From NCBI GenBank assembly GCA_052140165.1, contig JBKQUM010000048.1, positions 55,629 to 119,628 of the forward strand: a stretch of 64,000 nt of DNA. Reading direction: 5' to 3'. The position numbers and the translations under genes are program-made. The notes beneath the pieces are model-generated. The model was not told the DNA's origin, did no database searches, and saw only the letters and a program-made list of their open reading frames with translations. Origin of the DNA: Bog-473 sp052140165. GTDB lineage: Bacteria; Actinomycetota; Acidimicrobiia; Acidimicrobiales; RAAP-2. Positions 8,628 through 16,960 of the stretch are shown in pieces; within the stretch, counting starts at the first letter, position 1; every line of letters begins with the position of its first letter.

Positions 8628-10913
8628 CTACGCCGGGGACCTGGCCTCGTCACCCTCTCCGACGCGGAGATCCGAGTCGAGGCGGCGGCGGGCCCGCTCC
8701 CGCGCCAGCTCCTTCAGGCGCTCCTGCGAGCTGACCCCGTGCCGGTTCGTCACGCGGCGCCAGCGCCGGTCGGGACCGAGCTCCCATGCGTTGGTCTCGT
8801 CCGCGAACACCAGGTCGAGCACCTCGAAGAGCCTCGCCTGCAACTCGGGGTCGCGCACCGGGACGACCACCTCGATCCGTCGGTCGAGGTTGCGGCCCAT
8901 GAGGTCCGCCGAACCGATGTAGATCTTGAGCGGCAGACCGGGCCCGGCCTCCGGGTCGGCGGGGGCGCCACCGAAGCGGTAGATCCTCGAATGCTCGAGG
9001 AAGCTGCCGACGATGGAGCGGACCCGGATCCGCTCGGAGAGCTCGGGGATGCCCGGTCGCAGGCGACACAGGCCGCGCACGGCCAGGTCGATCTCGACAC
9101 CGGCGCCGGAGGCCCGGTAGAGCGCGTCGATCATGCTGGCGTCGGTGAGGCCGTTCAGCTTCATCACGATGCGGCCCGCCGGGCCCGCGTCCGCCTGCTC
9201 CTCGATCATCGCCATGATCCGCTTGCGCACGGTCACCGGCGACACGAGGATCTGGCGGTAGTCGGCGTGCCGCGAGAATCCGGTCAGGTAGTTGAAGAGC
9301 TCTCCCACATCGGCGCCGATGTCGGGATCCGAGGTCAGCAGGCCGATGTCCTCGTAGATGCGCGCCGTCTTCGAGTTGTAGTTGCCGGTCCCGACGTGGC
9401 AGTAGGGGCGGACGCCGTCGTCCTCGCGCCGCAGCACCAGCGCCGTCTTGGAGTGGGTCTTGAGCCCGACGATGCCGTAGACGACGTGCACCCCCGCCTC
9501 TTCGAGCGCGCGGGCCCACCCGATGTTGGCCTCCTCGTCGAACCGAGCCTTCAGTTCGACGATGGCCGCGACCTGCTTGCCGTTCTCCGCGGCCTGAATC
9601 AGCGAGGCCACGATGGGGCTGTCGCCGCCCGTGCGGTACAGCGTCTGTTTGATCCCCAGCACCGCCGGGTCCTCCGACGCCTGCGCGACGAAGGCCTCCA
9701 CCGAGGTGGCGAACGAGTCATAGGGATGGTGCACCAGCACGTCGCGCTCGCGCAGCAAGGCGAAGAACTCGGACGGCTCATGGGCCACCACCGCCAGGCG
9801 GGGCGGCGTCATCGGCGTCCACGTCTCACCGTGCAGATCGGGGCGGTCCAGCGCGTACACGCCCCAGAGCCCGCTCAGGTCCAGGGGCGCGCTGACGCGG
9901 AAGATGCCGTCGGCTCCCACCTCGAGCTCGGTCGCCAGCAGGTCCGCCAGCTCCTGGCCCATATCGGCCTCCACCTCGAGGCGTAGCGCCTTGCCGAAGC
10001 GGCGGCGGCGCAGCTCCATCTCGATCGCCACCAGGAGATCGTCGGCCTCGTCCTCTTCGAGGGCGAGGTCCGCGTTGCGGGTCACCCGGAAGGCGTGGTG
10101 GTGCCCGATGGTCATCCCGGGGAACAGCGACTCCAGATGGGCCGAGATGACCTGCTCCAGCGGCACGAAGCGCTCCCCGTCGGGCATGACCACGAAGCGG
10201 GGCAGCGCCGGCGGGACCTTGACCCGGGCGATGCGCCCCTCCCCCGACACCGGGTCCTGCACCTCGACCACCAGGTTCAGCGACAGGTTCGAGATGTAGG
10301 GGAAGGGGTGGCCCGGGTCGACCGCGAGCGGCGTGAGCACGGGGTAGATCTGGCGCTGGAAGACGTCGACCAGGTGCTCACGGTCGTCGTCGTCGAGCGA
10401 GGACCAGCTCGAGAGTCGGATGCCGGCCTGGGCGAGGGCGGGCACGATCAGGTCCAAGAAGATGTGATCCTGGCGCCGGACCAGCTCCTCCACCCGGCCC
10501 CGGATCATGGTCAACTGCTCCCCGGGCCGCAGGCCGTCCACCGAGCGCGTGCGGACCCCGGCAGCGACCTGGTCCTCGAGCGCCGCCACCCGTATCTGGT
10601 AGAACTCGTCGAGCAGCTCGGAGAAGATGGCGAGGAACTTCGCCCGCTCCAAGAGCGGCTGCCCGTCGTCCTCGGCCAGGTCGAGCAGCCGCGACCCGAA
10701 GTCCAGCCGTGACTGCTCGCGGTTGGTGAAGCGCTGGTAGCCGAACGCCTCGATCTGCTGGTACGTCGGGGGCTGGTGGTGCTCAGCCTCGCCGACAGAG
10801 CCGTCGGCCGTCGGCGACGGGCCGGATTCCGGACCGCCACCGGCCACATCCTGGGCATTCGTGGGGCACGTGGGCTCCGCCGGGGGTTGGCGCTGAGGTT
10901 GGGTCTGGGTCAT
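8628..10913 (-). CDS. ppk1: Polyphosphate kinase 1
   Basis: A 761-residue PPK1, which reversibly polymerises the gamma phosphate of ATP into polyphosphate. The N-terminal helical domain has NREQSRLDFGSRLLDLA. The middle domain carries YPVLTPLAVDPGHPFPYISN. The two phospholipase-D-like C-terminal domains carry IKQTLYRT, KTHSKTALV, PYCHVGTGNYN (with the autophosphorylated His) and IYIGSADLMGRNLDRR. The start is at MTQTQ (10913). The first 60 residues are a low-complexity, proline/glutamine-rich extension not typical of the family, so a start further in is possible. The promoter region is shared with a divergent SEDS gene. Confidence 0.95.
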   Translation of the reverse strand: MTQTQPQRQPPAEPTCPTNAQDVAGGGPESGPSPTADGSVGEAEHHQPPTYQQIEAFGYQRFTNREQSRLDFGSRLLDLAEDDGQPLLERAKFLAIFSELLDEFYQIRVAALEDQVAAGVRTRSVDGLRPGEQLTMIRGRVEELVRRQDHIFLDLIVPALAQAGIRLSSWSSLDDDDREHLVDVFQRQIYPVLTPLAVDPGHPFPYISNLSLNLVVEVQDPVSGEGRIARVKVPPALPRFVVMPDGERFVPLEQVISAHLESLFPGMTIGHHHAFRVTRNADLALEEDEADDLLVAIEMELRRRRFGKALRLEVEADMGQELADLLATELEVGADGIFRVSAPLDLSGLWGVYALDRPDLHGETWTPMTPPRLAVVAHEPSEFFALLRERDVLVHHPYDSFATSVEAFVAQASEDPAVLGIKQTLYRTGGDSPIVASLIQAAENGKQVAAIVELKARFDEEANIGWARALEEAGVHVVYGIVGLKTHSKTALVLRREDDGVRPYCHVGTGNYNSKTARIYEDIGLLTSDPDIGADVGELFNYLTGFSRHADYRQILVSPVTVRKRIMAMIEEQADAGPAGRIVMKLNGLTDASMIDALYRASGAGVEIDLAVRGLCRLRPGIPELSERIRVRSIVGSFLEHSRIYRFGGAPADPEAGPGLPLKIYIGSADLMGRNLDRRIEVVVPVRDPELQARLFEVLDLVFADETNAWELGPDRRWRRVTNRHGVSSQERLKELARERARRRLDSDLRVGEGDEARSPA

Positions 10914-10959
10914 GGGCGGAGGGTCGACGTCAGGCGCGCACGGCGGGATGTCACCTTCG

Positions 10960-10965
10960 ATCCTA
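10960..10965 (-). promoter_or_regulatory. -10 box for ppk1
   Basis: TAGGAT on the minus strand, 46 nt upstream of the ppk1 ATG. It would give a leader of about 40 nt. It lies 11 bp from the -10 box of the divergent gene. Confidence 0.35.
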
Positions 10966-10976
10966 CCCCCCACCAC

Positions 10977-10982
10977 TACGAT
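10977..10982 (+). promoter_or_regulatory. -10 box of a leaderless promoter for the SEDS gene
   Basis: TACGAT lies 7 nt before a GTG at 10990, the spacing expected for a leaderless transcript. It forms a compact divergent promoter pair with the ppk1 box at 10960-10965. Confidence 0.5.
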
Positions 10983-10989
10983 TCGCCCG

Positions 10990-12375
10990 GTGCCGTCACG
11001 AGCCCGTCGCACGCCATTCCCGCGTTACGTCTGGGGTCCCAAGCCCAAGCGGCGGACCGAGCTGGGTCTCCTCGTGTTCGGCTCGTTGTTGATCGTCGCG
11101 CTCTACATCATCGCCGTCCTCGGGCAGAAGTCCAAGGTCCCCGACAACATCGGCGCCTTCCTCGGCATCGTCCTCGGGCTGGCCTTGCTCGCCCACATGG
11201 CGAACCGGTGGCTCGCCCCGAACGCGAACGCGGTGATCCTGCCGCTGGCCGTGCTCCTCAACGGGATCGGCTACGTGATCATCGCCCGCTGGGACCCGGG
11301 CCAGGCCAAGGGGCAGGCAGCCTGGGCGGCCCTCGGCGTCGTGCTGTACGTGGCGACCCTCTTGGTGGTGCGCTACTCGCGCGATCTCGAGCGCTACCGC
11401 TACTTGCTCCTCCTCCTCGCCGGCGTGCTCCTGGTCGCGCCGCTCTTCTTCTCCCCCATCTATGGCGCTCGCCTCTGGGTCCACTTCGGCGGCCTGGAAT
11501 TCCAACCGATCGAGTTCTCCAAGATCCTGCTGTGCATCTTCTTCGCCTCCTACTTCGCGGAGAACAAGGAGATGCTCTCCATCCCCACCGCCCGGGTGGG
11601 CAACCGCCTCGTCCTCGACCCCCGCCCGTTGATCCCGCTCGTCGTCGCCTGGGGCGCCGCCATGGCGGTGATCGGCCTGGAAGACGACATCGGCTTCGCC
11701 GCCCTCCTCTTCGTCCTGTTCATCGGCCTACTGTGGATCACGACAGGTCGGGTCGGCTACCTGGTCCTGGGGCTCGTGCTGTTCGGGGTCGGCGCGTACA
11801 TCGCCGCCCGCTACTTCGGGCAGGTGCACACCCGCGTCGAGGGATGGCTGGACCCGTGGCCCACCGCGACGAACCAGAATCCGGGGGGCTACCAGCTCAG
11901 CCAGGCCTGGTACAGCATGGGCGCCGGAGGGGTGGGCGGGACCGGCCTGGGCTTCGACCACTACGCCTATCTGATCCCCGAGCTGACGAGCGACATGATC
12001 TTCGCCGCCATCGGGACCGAGATGGGGCTGGTCGGCTGCGTCGCGGTGGTGATGGCCTTCATCCTCCTGGTGGGCGCCGGCTTCCGCGTAGCGCAGACGG
12101 CCCGCTCCGACTTCTCACGCCTCTTGGCCACCGGCCTGACCCTCATCATCGGCTTCCAGGCGTTCTTCATCATGGCCGGGGTGGTGCGGCTGTTGCCCTT
12201 CACCGGCATCACGCTGCCGTTCGTGGCCTACGGCGGCTCGTCGTTGCTGGCCAACTACATCCTCATCGCGCTGATGCTGCGCATCTCGGACGAGGGTGCG
12301 CAGGCCCAGGCCGCGATGATCGCCGCCGGCGCGGCCGGCGGTCCCGGCGAGCACCCCATGGTCCCGGCGCGCTGA
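10990..12375 (+). CDS. SEDS family protein (FtsW/RodA/SpoVE), FtsW-like
   Basis: A 461-residue polytopic membrane protein of the SEDS peptidoglycan glycosyltransferase family, which polymerises lipid II at the outer membrane face together with a class B PBP. Family segments are QPIEFSKILLCIFFASYF, GLGFDHYAYLIPELTSDMIFA and LPFTGITLPFVAYGGSSLLANY. Ten TM helices can be placed. The N-terminus is cytoplasmic and basic (RARRTPFPRYVWGPKPKRR). The GTG at 10990 is preferred for its leaderless promoter; ATGs at 10912 and 10948 are alternatives, the second with a GGCGGG just before it. It is a stand-alone copy, distinct from RodA at 19.2-20.4 kb. Confidence 0.88.
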   Translation: MPSRARRTPFPRYVWGPKPKRRTELGLLVFGSLLIVALYIIAVLGQKSKVPDNIGAFLGIVLGLALLAHMANRWLAPNANAVILPLAVLLNGIGYVIIARWDPGQAKGQAAWAALGVVLYVATLLVVRYSRDLERYRYLLLLLAGVLLVAPLFFSPIYGARLWVHFGGLEFQPIEFSKILLCIFFASYFAENKEMLSIPTARVGNRLVLDPRPLIPLVVAWGAAMAVIGLEDDIGFAALLFVLFIGLLWITTGRVGYLVLGLVLFGVGAYIAARYFGQVHTRVEGWLDPWPTATNQNPGGYQLSQAWYSMGAGGVGGTGLGFDHYAYLIPELTSDMIFAAIGTEMGLVGCVAVVMAFILLVGAGFRVAQTARSDFSRLLATGLTLIIGFQAFFIMAGVVRLLPFTGITLPFVAYGGSSLLANYILIALMLRISDEGAQAQAAMIAAGAAGGPGEHPMVPAR

Positions 12376-12435
12376 GGTCCGGCCTCGGCAACGCCGTGGC
12401 GCAGGCCCGCCGGGGCGGGCTGTCCGGCCGGCAGG

Positions 12436-13287
12436 TCACGAATGGCCCATGTTCTCCACTTCGGTGAAGAGGCCGCCCTGCGCCGCGCCCGACCCGGACA
12501 AGCCGCCGCCGCTGCCGCGTAGAACGAAGGCGATGCCCACTGCGAGGACGGCGCCGGCGAGGGGACCGGCCACGTAGACCCAGTAGCCGGTGAAGGTCGT
12601 CGAGACGAGGTCGGGGCCGAAGGTGCGGGCCGGGTTCATCGATGCGCCCGAGATGGGGCTGGCCCACAGGCCCGCCAACGCGATGTAGCCGCCGACCCCG
12701 AAGGCGCCGATGATTCCGACGTTCTGCGCACCCGACGCGGTACCGAGGATCACGCTGACGAGACCCATGGTGAGGATGAGCTCCATCCAGAAGGCGGCCA
12801 TGTTGGAGTAACCGTGGGCGGGATAGTTGGACCCGTACATCGCGGACACGTTGATCACCGCATGGAGGAACAGCGCGGCCAAGGTCGCGCCGGCGAGCTG
12901 CGCCACGATGTAGCCGGGCACGCGTCGCCAGGGGAAGTCACGGCGCAGTGCGAAGGCGATGGACACCGCGGGGTTGAGGTGCGCGCCGGAGATCTTGCCC
13001 ATGAACAGGATGATCGCCATCACCATGAGCGCCGGCGCCACGACCGCCGCGGTGCGGCTGATCACCCCGGGGAACGCATGACCCATCATGCCGCCGCCGG
13101 CGGCCACCAGCACCAAGAAGAACGTGCCGAGCACCTCGGAGACGATGCGCCGCCATTCCTGGCGCGGGTCCTTGAAGTCCGCGATCCGGTCGAGAATGCC
13201 CTGCTCGTAGTGCGCCAGAGGCCCGAGGGTGTTCTGGACAATGCCCTCCGGTGTGACGGGTGTGCTCGACGGACTCGTCATTCGCAT
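12436..13287 (-). CDS. MIP family channel (aquaporin/glycerol facilitator)
   Basis: A 283-residue six-helix channel with the two hallmark half-helix motifs: GAHLNPAVS in the first half and GASMNPARTF in the second. The Arg after the second NPA is the selectivity-filter arginine. A 60-residue cytoplasmic N-terminus with QEWRRIVSEVLGTFFLV leads into TM1. The ATG at 13287 is chosen because AAGGGA lies just upstream; the longer frame (to 13386) has no ribosome-binding site. The C-terminus is glycine-rich. The size and the absence of long loops favour a water channel over a glycerol channel, but this is not proven by sequence alone. Confidence 0.9.
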   Translation of the reverse strand: MRMTSPSSTPVTPEGIVQNTLGPLAHYEQGILDRIADFKDPRQEWRRIVSEVLGTFFLVLVAAGGGMMGHAFPGVISRTAAVVAPALMVMAIILFMGKISGAHLNPAVSIAFALRRDFPWRRVPGYIVAQLAGATLAALFLHAVINVSAMYGSNYPAHGYSNMAAFWMELILTMGLVSVILGTASGAQNVGIIGAFGVGGYIALAGLWASPISGASMNPARTFGPDLVSTTFTGYWVYVAGPLAGAVLAVGIAFVLRGSGGGLSGSGAAQGGLFTEVENMGHS

Positions 13288-13535
13288 CGTTCCCTTCGTG
13301 TGCCCGTGTGGGACCGCTCGCGCCCATCCCCTGATCGGTGTCGCCTCGATTCTTGGGGCAGGGCGTTCCGCGCGAGTCTCGGGCATGCGGCGAGTCAGGT
13401 CCTAGGGCCGAAAGTCACTGAAATCCGGGTTGGGCCGCTTCGACCACGAAGACGGGAGCGCCCGGGCGCGACCCGGCTGCCCCTGGGGGACAATCACTCG
13501 GGGAGATCCGGGGATCCGGAGAAGAGGAGCGCGCC

Positions 13536-15356
13536 ATGCCAGCCGATTTCAACGACCGGACCGACTTCGAGAACGCCGACCGGGGGTTCATCGCGAGCAT
13601 CGAGCCCATGACCATCAGCGACGCCGAGGGACGCCAGGTCTGGGAGATGGACGGGTGGGCCTTCCTGCAGGGCACCTGCCCCGAGACCGCCAACGCGAGC
13701 CTGTGGCGCCAGGGGCAGCTGAATTGCGGCCACGGCCTCTATGAGGTCACCGAGGGCATCCACCAGGTGCGCGGCTTCGACCTCTCGAACATGACCCTCG
13801 TCGAGAGCAACCACGGCGTCATCGTCATCGACCCGCTCGTCTCCCAGGAGACGGCGGCGGCGGCGCTGGCTCTCTACCGGGCCCATCGCGGCGAGCGGGC
13901 CGTGACGGCGGTCATCTACACCCACGCCCACATCGACCACTTCGGAGGCGTGCTCGGCGTCGTCGACCGGGACACCGACGTGCCGATCCTCGCTCCCGAG
14001 CACTTCTTGGAGCACGCCGTCTCGGAGAACGTCTACGCGGGCACGGCCATGCTGCGCCGGGGCTACTACTACGGCGGCGTCACGCTGCCCAAGAGCGCCA
14101 AGGGCACGTTGGGCATGGGGCTTGGACCGACAGTGTCGACCGGGTCGGTGGGGCTCATCGCCCCCACCCTCGACATCACCAGCACGGGGCAGGAGGAGGT
14201 GCTCGACGGCGTCCGCATCGTGTTCCAGTCCACGCCCGGGACCGAGTGCCCCGCCGAGATGAACTTCTACTTCCCGGACCACCGGGCCCTGTGCCTGGCC
14301 GAGAACGCCACCCATAACCTGCACAACCTCTTGACGCTGCGGGGGGCGCAGGTGCGGGACCCGCGCATCTGGTCGCGGTACCTCGCCGAGGCCATGGAGC
14401 TCTTCGCCAACCAGTCCGACGTGGCCTTCGCCTCGCACCACTGGCCGACCTGGGGCGCCCACAACATCGTCACGTACCTCGCCGGGCAGCGGGACCTCTA
14501 CGCGTACCTGCACGACCAGACGCTGCGCCTCATGAACCAGGGCTACGTGGGCGCCGAGATCGCGGAGATGCTCGAGATGCCGCCGGGGCTCGACGCGGCG
14601 TGGCACACCCACGGGTACTACGGGTCGGTCAACCACAACGTCAAGGCCATCTACCAGCGTTACCTCGGGTGGTACGACGGCAATCCCGCGCACCTGTGGC
14701 TGCACCCGCCCGTTGCCGCCGCCGAGCGCTACGTCCAGGTCATCGGCGGGGTGGACGCGACGGTGGCCAAGGCGATCTCCTTCCTCGAGAAGGGCGACCT
14801 GCGCTTCGCCGCCGAGCTGGCCAGCCACGCCGTCTTCGCCGCCCCCGACAGCGAGACAGCCCGCCAGGTGCTGTGCACGGCGCTGACCGAGCTCGGCTAT
14901 GGATCGGAGTGCGCCACCTGGCGCAACTGCTTCCTGATCGGGGCCCAGGAGCTGTTCCACCCGATCGAGCACACCGAGGTCAGCTCGGCCGGGATGGCGC
15001 CCGCCCTCACTGTGACCCAGCTGTTCGACTCCGTCGCCATCCGGATCAACGGGCCCAAGGCGTGGAACGAGCGCCTGCGCATCAACTGGAGGATCAAGGG
15101 GCGCGGGGGCAGCGACGACGGCTCGGGTGCCCGGAACTACCGAATGGAGCTGAGCAACGGTGCCCTCATCCACTTCCCCACCTCGCTGCGCGAGGAGGCC
15201 GACCTGACGGTCACGTTGACCAAGGCCCAGCTGATCGCATTGCTGGCCGAAGGTCGGACAGACGGGGTCGACATGTCCGGGGACACCGGCGTGCTGGCGA
15301 CCCTGGTGGGGCTCATCGACAGCCCCGATCCCGACTTCGCGGTGGTCACCCCGTAA
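13536..15356 (+). CDS. Alkyl/aryl-sulfatase, metallo-beta-lactamase fold (SdsA1/Yjcs type)
   Basis: A 606-residue zinc hydrolase predicted to cleave alkyl sulfate esters such as SDS. The MBL domain (about residues 80-400) has YTHAHIDHFGGV for zinc binding, further ligands at AENATHNLHNL, and the substrate-side FASHHWPTWG. A central dimerisation domain (LRLMNQGY..EIAEMLEMP) and a C-terminal SCP2-like domain (NWRIKGRG, LTKAQLIALLA) complete the standard architecture. There is no clear signal peptide. AGAGGAG before the ATG is a good ribosome-binding site. It appears monocistronic, and an inverted repeat overlaps its stop codon. Confidence 0.92.
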   Translation: MPADFNDRTDFENADRGFIASIEPMTISDAEGRQVWEMDGWAFLQGTCPETANASLWRQGQLNCGHGLYEVTEGIHQVRGFDLSNMTLVESNHGVIVIDPLVSQETAAAALALYRAHRGERAVTAVIYTHAHIDHFGGVLGVVDRDTDVPILAPEHFLEHAVSENVYAGTAMLRRGYYYGGVTLPKSAKGTLGMGLGPTVSTGSVGLIAPTLDITSTGQEEVLDGVRIVFQSTPGTECPAEMNFYFPDHRALCLAENATHNLHNLLTLRGAQVRDPRIWSRYLAEAMELFANQSDVAFASHHWPTWGAHNIVTYLAGQRDLYAYLHDQTLRLMNQGYVGAEIAEMLEMPPGLDAAWHTHGYYGSVNHNVKAIYQRYLGWYDGNPAHLWLHPPVAAAERYVQVIGGVDATVAKAISFLEKGDLRFAAELASHAVFAAPDSETARQVLCTALTELGYGSECATWRNCFLIGAQELFHPIEHTEVSSAGMAPALTVTQLFDSVAIRINGPKAWNERLRINWRIKGRGGSDDGSGARNYRMELSNGALIHFPTSLREEADLTVTLTKAQLIALLAEGRTDGVDMSGDTGVLATLVGLIDSPDPDFAVVTP

Positions 15357-15377
15357 CGGCCCTGAGGCGCCGTTACG
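15352..15377 (+). terminator. Inverted repeat at the end of the alkylsulfatase gene
   Basis: CGTAACGGC and GCCGTTACG form a perfect 9-bp stem with an 8-nt loop. The left arm includes the TAA stop codon. There is no U-tract. Confidence 0.5.
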
Positions 15378-15486
15378 AAGGCGACGCCCCGACGAAACGA
15401 AACAAAAAGGTCCGTGCAGGACCTGTCAATGATTGTTGCAACGGCTCCCCAGGACCCGCGGCGAGCGTCCGGGCCGAGTTTCCTCC

Positions 15487-15831
15487 TCAGCCGGCGCCTG
15501 TCGAGCCGCCGGCCACCTCGTAGGACCACAATTCGGAGGACACCGACACCGGCCCGCCGTGCGGCGACGGGCGGTCGGCACCGGCATGCCCGTGGGCAAA
15601 GGCCGGCGAGGACACCCAACTCTGGAAGGACGCCTCGTCGCGCCAGCGGGTCACGACGAGCCACTGGCGGCGGTCGTCGGTGGGGCGCAGCAACTCGAAG
15701 CCCTCGAAGCCCTCCTGGTCGTCCACGGCCCCGGCGCGGGCGGCGAAGCGGCGGGCCAGCTCGTCGCCCGCGTCGGCGGGCACCGTGATGGCGTTGATCT
15801 TGATCACGGTCGGTCTTTCACCAGCAGTCAT
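15487..15831 (-). CDS. MhuD-like haem-degrading monooxygenase (ABM fold)
   Basis: A 114-residue ferredoxin-like ABM-fold protein that matches the pattern of mycobacterial MhuD, which opens haem to mycobilins and frees iron. It starts VIKINAITVPADAG, with the conserved Asn. EGFEGFELLRP and WLVVTRW follow, then FQSWVSSPAF with the Trp, and HGHAGADRP with the proximal His. The C-terminal tail (VSSELWSYEVAGG) also matches. GAGGTG lies before the ATG. It is about the family's usual length (about 105 residues). It stands alone here, with no haem transporter nearby. A generic antibiotic-biosynthesis monooxygenase is the alternative call, but the Asn/Trp/His set favours haem. Confidence 0.8.
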   Translation of the reverse strand: MTAGERPTVIKINAITVPADAGDELARRFAARAGAVDDQEGFEGFELLRPTDDRRQWLVVTRWRDEASFQSWVSSPAFAHGHAGADRPSPHGGPVSVSSELWSYEVAGGSTGAG

Positions 15832-15905
15832 GGCACCTCACCAGGAATCTCGTCTGGGACCGATCTTGCCAGGTCCGGCCTGCTCTCGCCTCCACCGCTG
15901 ACTAC

Positions 15906-16208
15906 GTGTTCACCCACAACCTTGAAGGGACCAAGCACTTCGGCCTGTGGCCTCTTTCGGAAGCGGCGAACGCCTGTTTCGGCACCAGCGAATGGCCCGC
16001 CGAGATCCCTGCTCCCCAGGCCGGCATCGAGTTCGAGGTGGCCGACGTCCCCGCTGCGGCCGCCGAACTCAGTATGAAGGGCTATCGGCTGATCCACAAT
16101 GCCCGTACGGAGCCCTGGGGCCAGATCACCGCTCGGCTGTTGAATCCGGAGGGATTGCTCGTCGCCATGTGTTACTCCCCGTCGTTCCACGACACACGGG
16201 ACGGCTGA
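15906..16208 (+). pseudogene. VOC (glyoxalase-like) protein, truncated at the N-terminus
   Basis: About 100 codons encode the second part of a vicinal-oxygen-chelate domain: HFGLWPLSEAANACFG, GIEFEVADVPAAAAELSMKGYRL, EPWGQITARLLNPEGLLVAM. A complete VOC module is about 120-130 residues and should begin with a beta-alpha-beta unit before this point. Only 74 nt separate this segment from the opposite-strand mhuD-like gene. The frame remains open upstream through DY without an ATG. The GTG at 15906 has no ribosome-binding site. I therefore read it as a remnant cut off at its 5' end, at the edge of the lower-GC patch. Confidence 0.6.
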
Positions 16209-16565
16209 TCGTCGGCTCCTGATGGAGCAGCTTGGCGGACTCTCTCGACGCCTGATTCGGCGACATCCCCTAACTGCCCGCGTCGCCGGGACCGTGGAGC
16301 AGTCCGGCACCTCGGGGGTGTGCCCCTTGGGGCGCTGACCCCACACCAGGGTGTGACTTTTCGGACGTGGGAAGGTCAGTTGACCGGGCGCTTCGGGGGG
16401 TGATGCACCCACGACATCGACTGGAACCCTTGGGGGCTGGCGCGGCACGACCCCGCAGCTTCGGCGGCAGGTCGCCGAAGGAGGATCCGCGACTGAGGGT
16501 AGAGGGAGCGGGATGATGTCTGTGCCCTCGTTCACGTCGGTGTGATCGGGGAAGGAGAAGAGGCC
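16209..16565. other. Intergenic, 357 nt, no gene recognised
   Basis: No convincing coding frame or RNA was seen. The base composition is lower in GC than the flanking core genes. Confidence 0.5.
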
Positions 16566-16730
16566 ATGCCAACGGCGACATCGATGTGCTGTGTCTGCCC
16601 GAACTGCGGAGCCCGAACCCCCGCTGGGAACCACCCACGCTGCAACGAATGCGGCCACCGCACCCGTCAGAAACCCGTTGCAATCACGGAGATCACGGAG
16701 CGGGCGACGACACGGATTTTCAGGCTGTAA
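16566..16730 (+). CDS. Small zinc-ribbon protein, function unknown
   Basis: A 54-residue protein. CPNCGARTPAGNHPRCNECG gives two CxxC knuckles 14 residues apart, a treble-clef or ribbon spacing. A strong purine-rich site (GAAGGAGAAGAGG) precedes the ATG at 16566; the longer frame from 16542 would start before that site. No catalytic domain fits in this length. The C-terminal 25 residues have no recognisable motif. A long hairpin begins 7 nt after the stop. It lies inside the lower-GC patch, so it may be cargo of a mobile element. Confidence 0.55.
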   Translation: MPTATSMCCVCPNCGARTPAGNHPRCNECGHRTRQKPVAITEITERATTRIFRL

Positions 16731-16736
16731 TCAGCT

Positions 16737-16768
16737 GTCGCACTGCCGAGCATCATCGGCAATGCGAC
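16737..16768 (+). repeat. Long inverted repeat (hairpin) after the zinc-ribbon gene
   Basis: GTCGCA-C-TGCCGA, loop GCATCA, TCGGCA-A-TGCGAC: 12 paired bases with one internal mismatch and a 6-nt loop. It could be a terminator or the stem of a recombination/attachment site. There is no U-tract. Confidence 0.75.
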
Positions 16769-16784
16769 GTGCCAAGTGTCCAAG

Positions 16785-16818
16785 ACGGTGGTTCGATTCC
16801 GGGACCGCGTCAGCTCCA
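16785..16818 (+). other. tmRNA/tRNA 3'-end-like fragment, possible att scar
   Basis: GGTTCGATTCC (16790-16800) is a textbook T-loop sequence. CAGCTCCA (16811-16818) matches the 3' acceptor strand that pairs with the GGGGCTG start of tmRNA. The 10 nt between them do not restore the T-stem, and no upstream tRNA or tmRNA body is present. It looks like a degenerate attachment-site remnant rather than a working RNA. Confidence 0.3.
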
Positions 16819-16960
16819 TTAGCTCCGCTGACCATCGGACAGTAGATGCCGGGCTGGCGAGGGAGTTGCCTCCATGCGCGTCTGATCTCGTGTGCAACAC
16901 GCAAGAACAACGGTTGCTCGCCGTTGTCTCCCTGGGGGGCAGGACGGAAGGAGACTTCCA

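Noticed and set aside
15906..16208. Intact VOC/glyoxalase gene
   Set aside because: The first beta-alpha-beta unit is missing and no start with a ribosome-binding site exists, so a truncated remnant is the better call.
16770..16830. Functional tRNA or tmRNA gene
   Set aside because: Only a T-loop and acceptor-like end are present. The T-stem does not pair and there are no D- or anticodon arms upstream.
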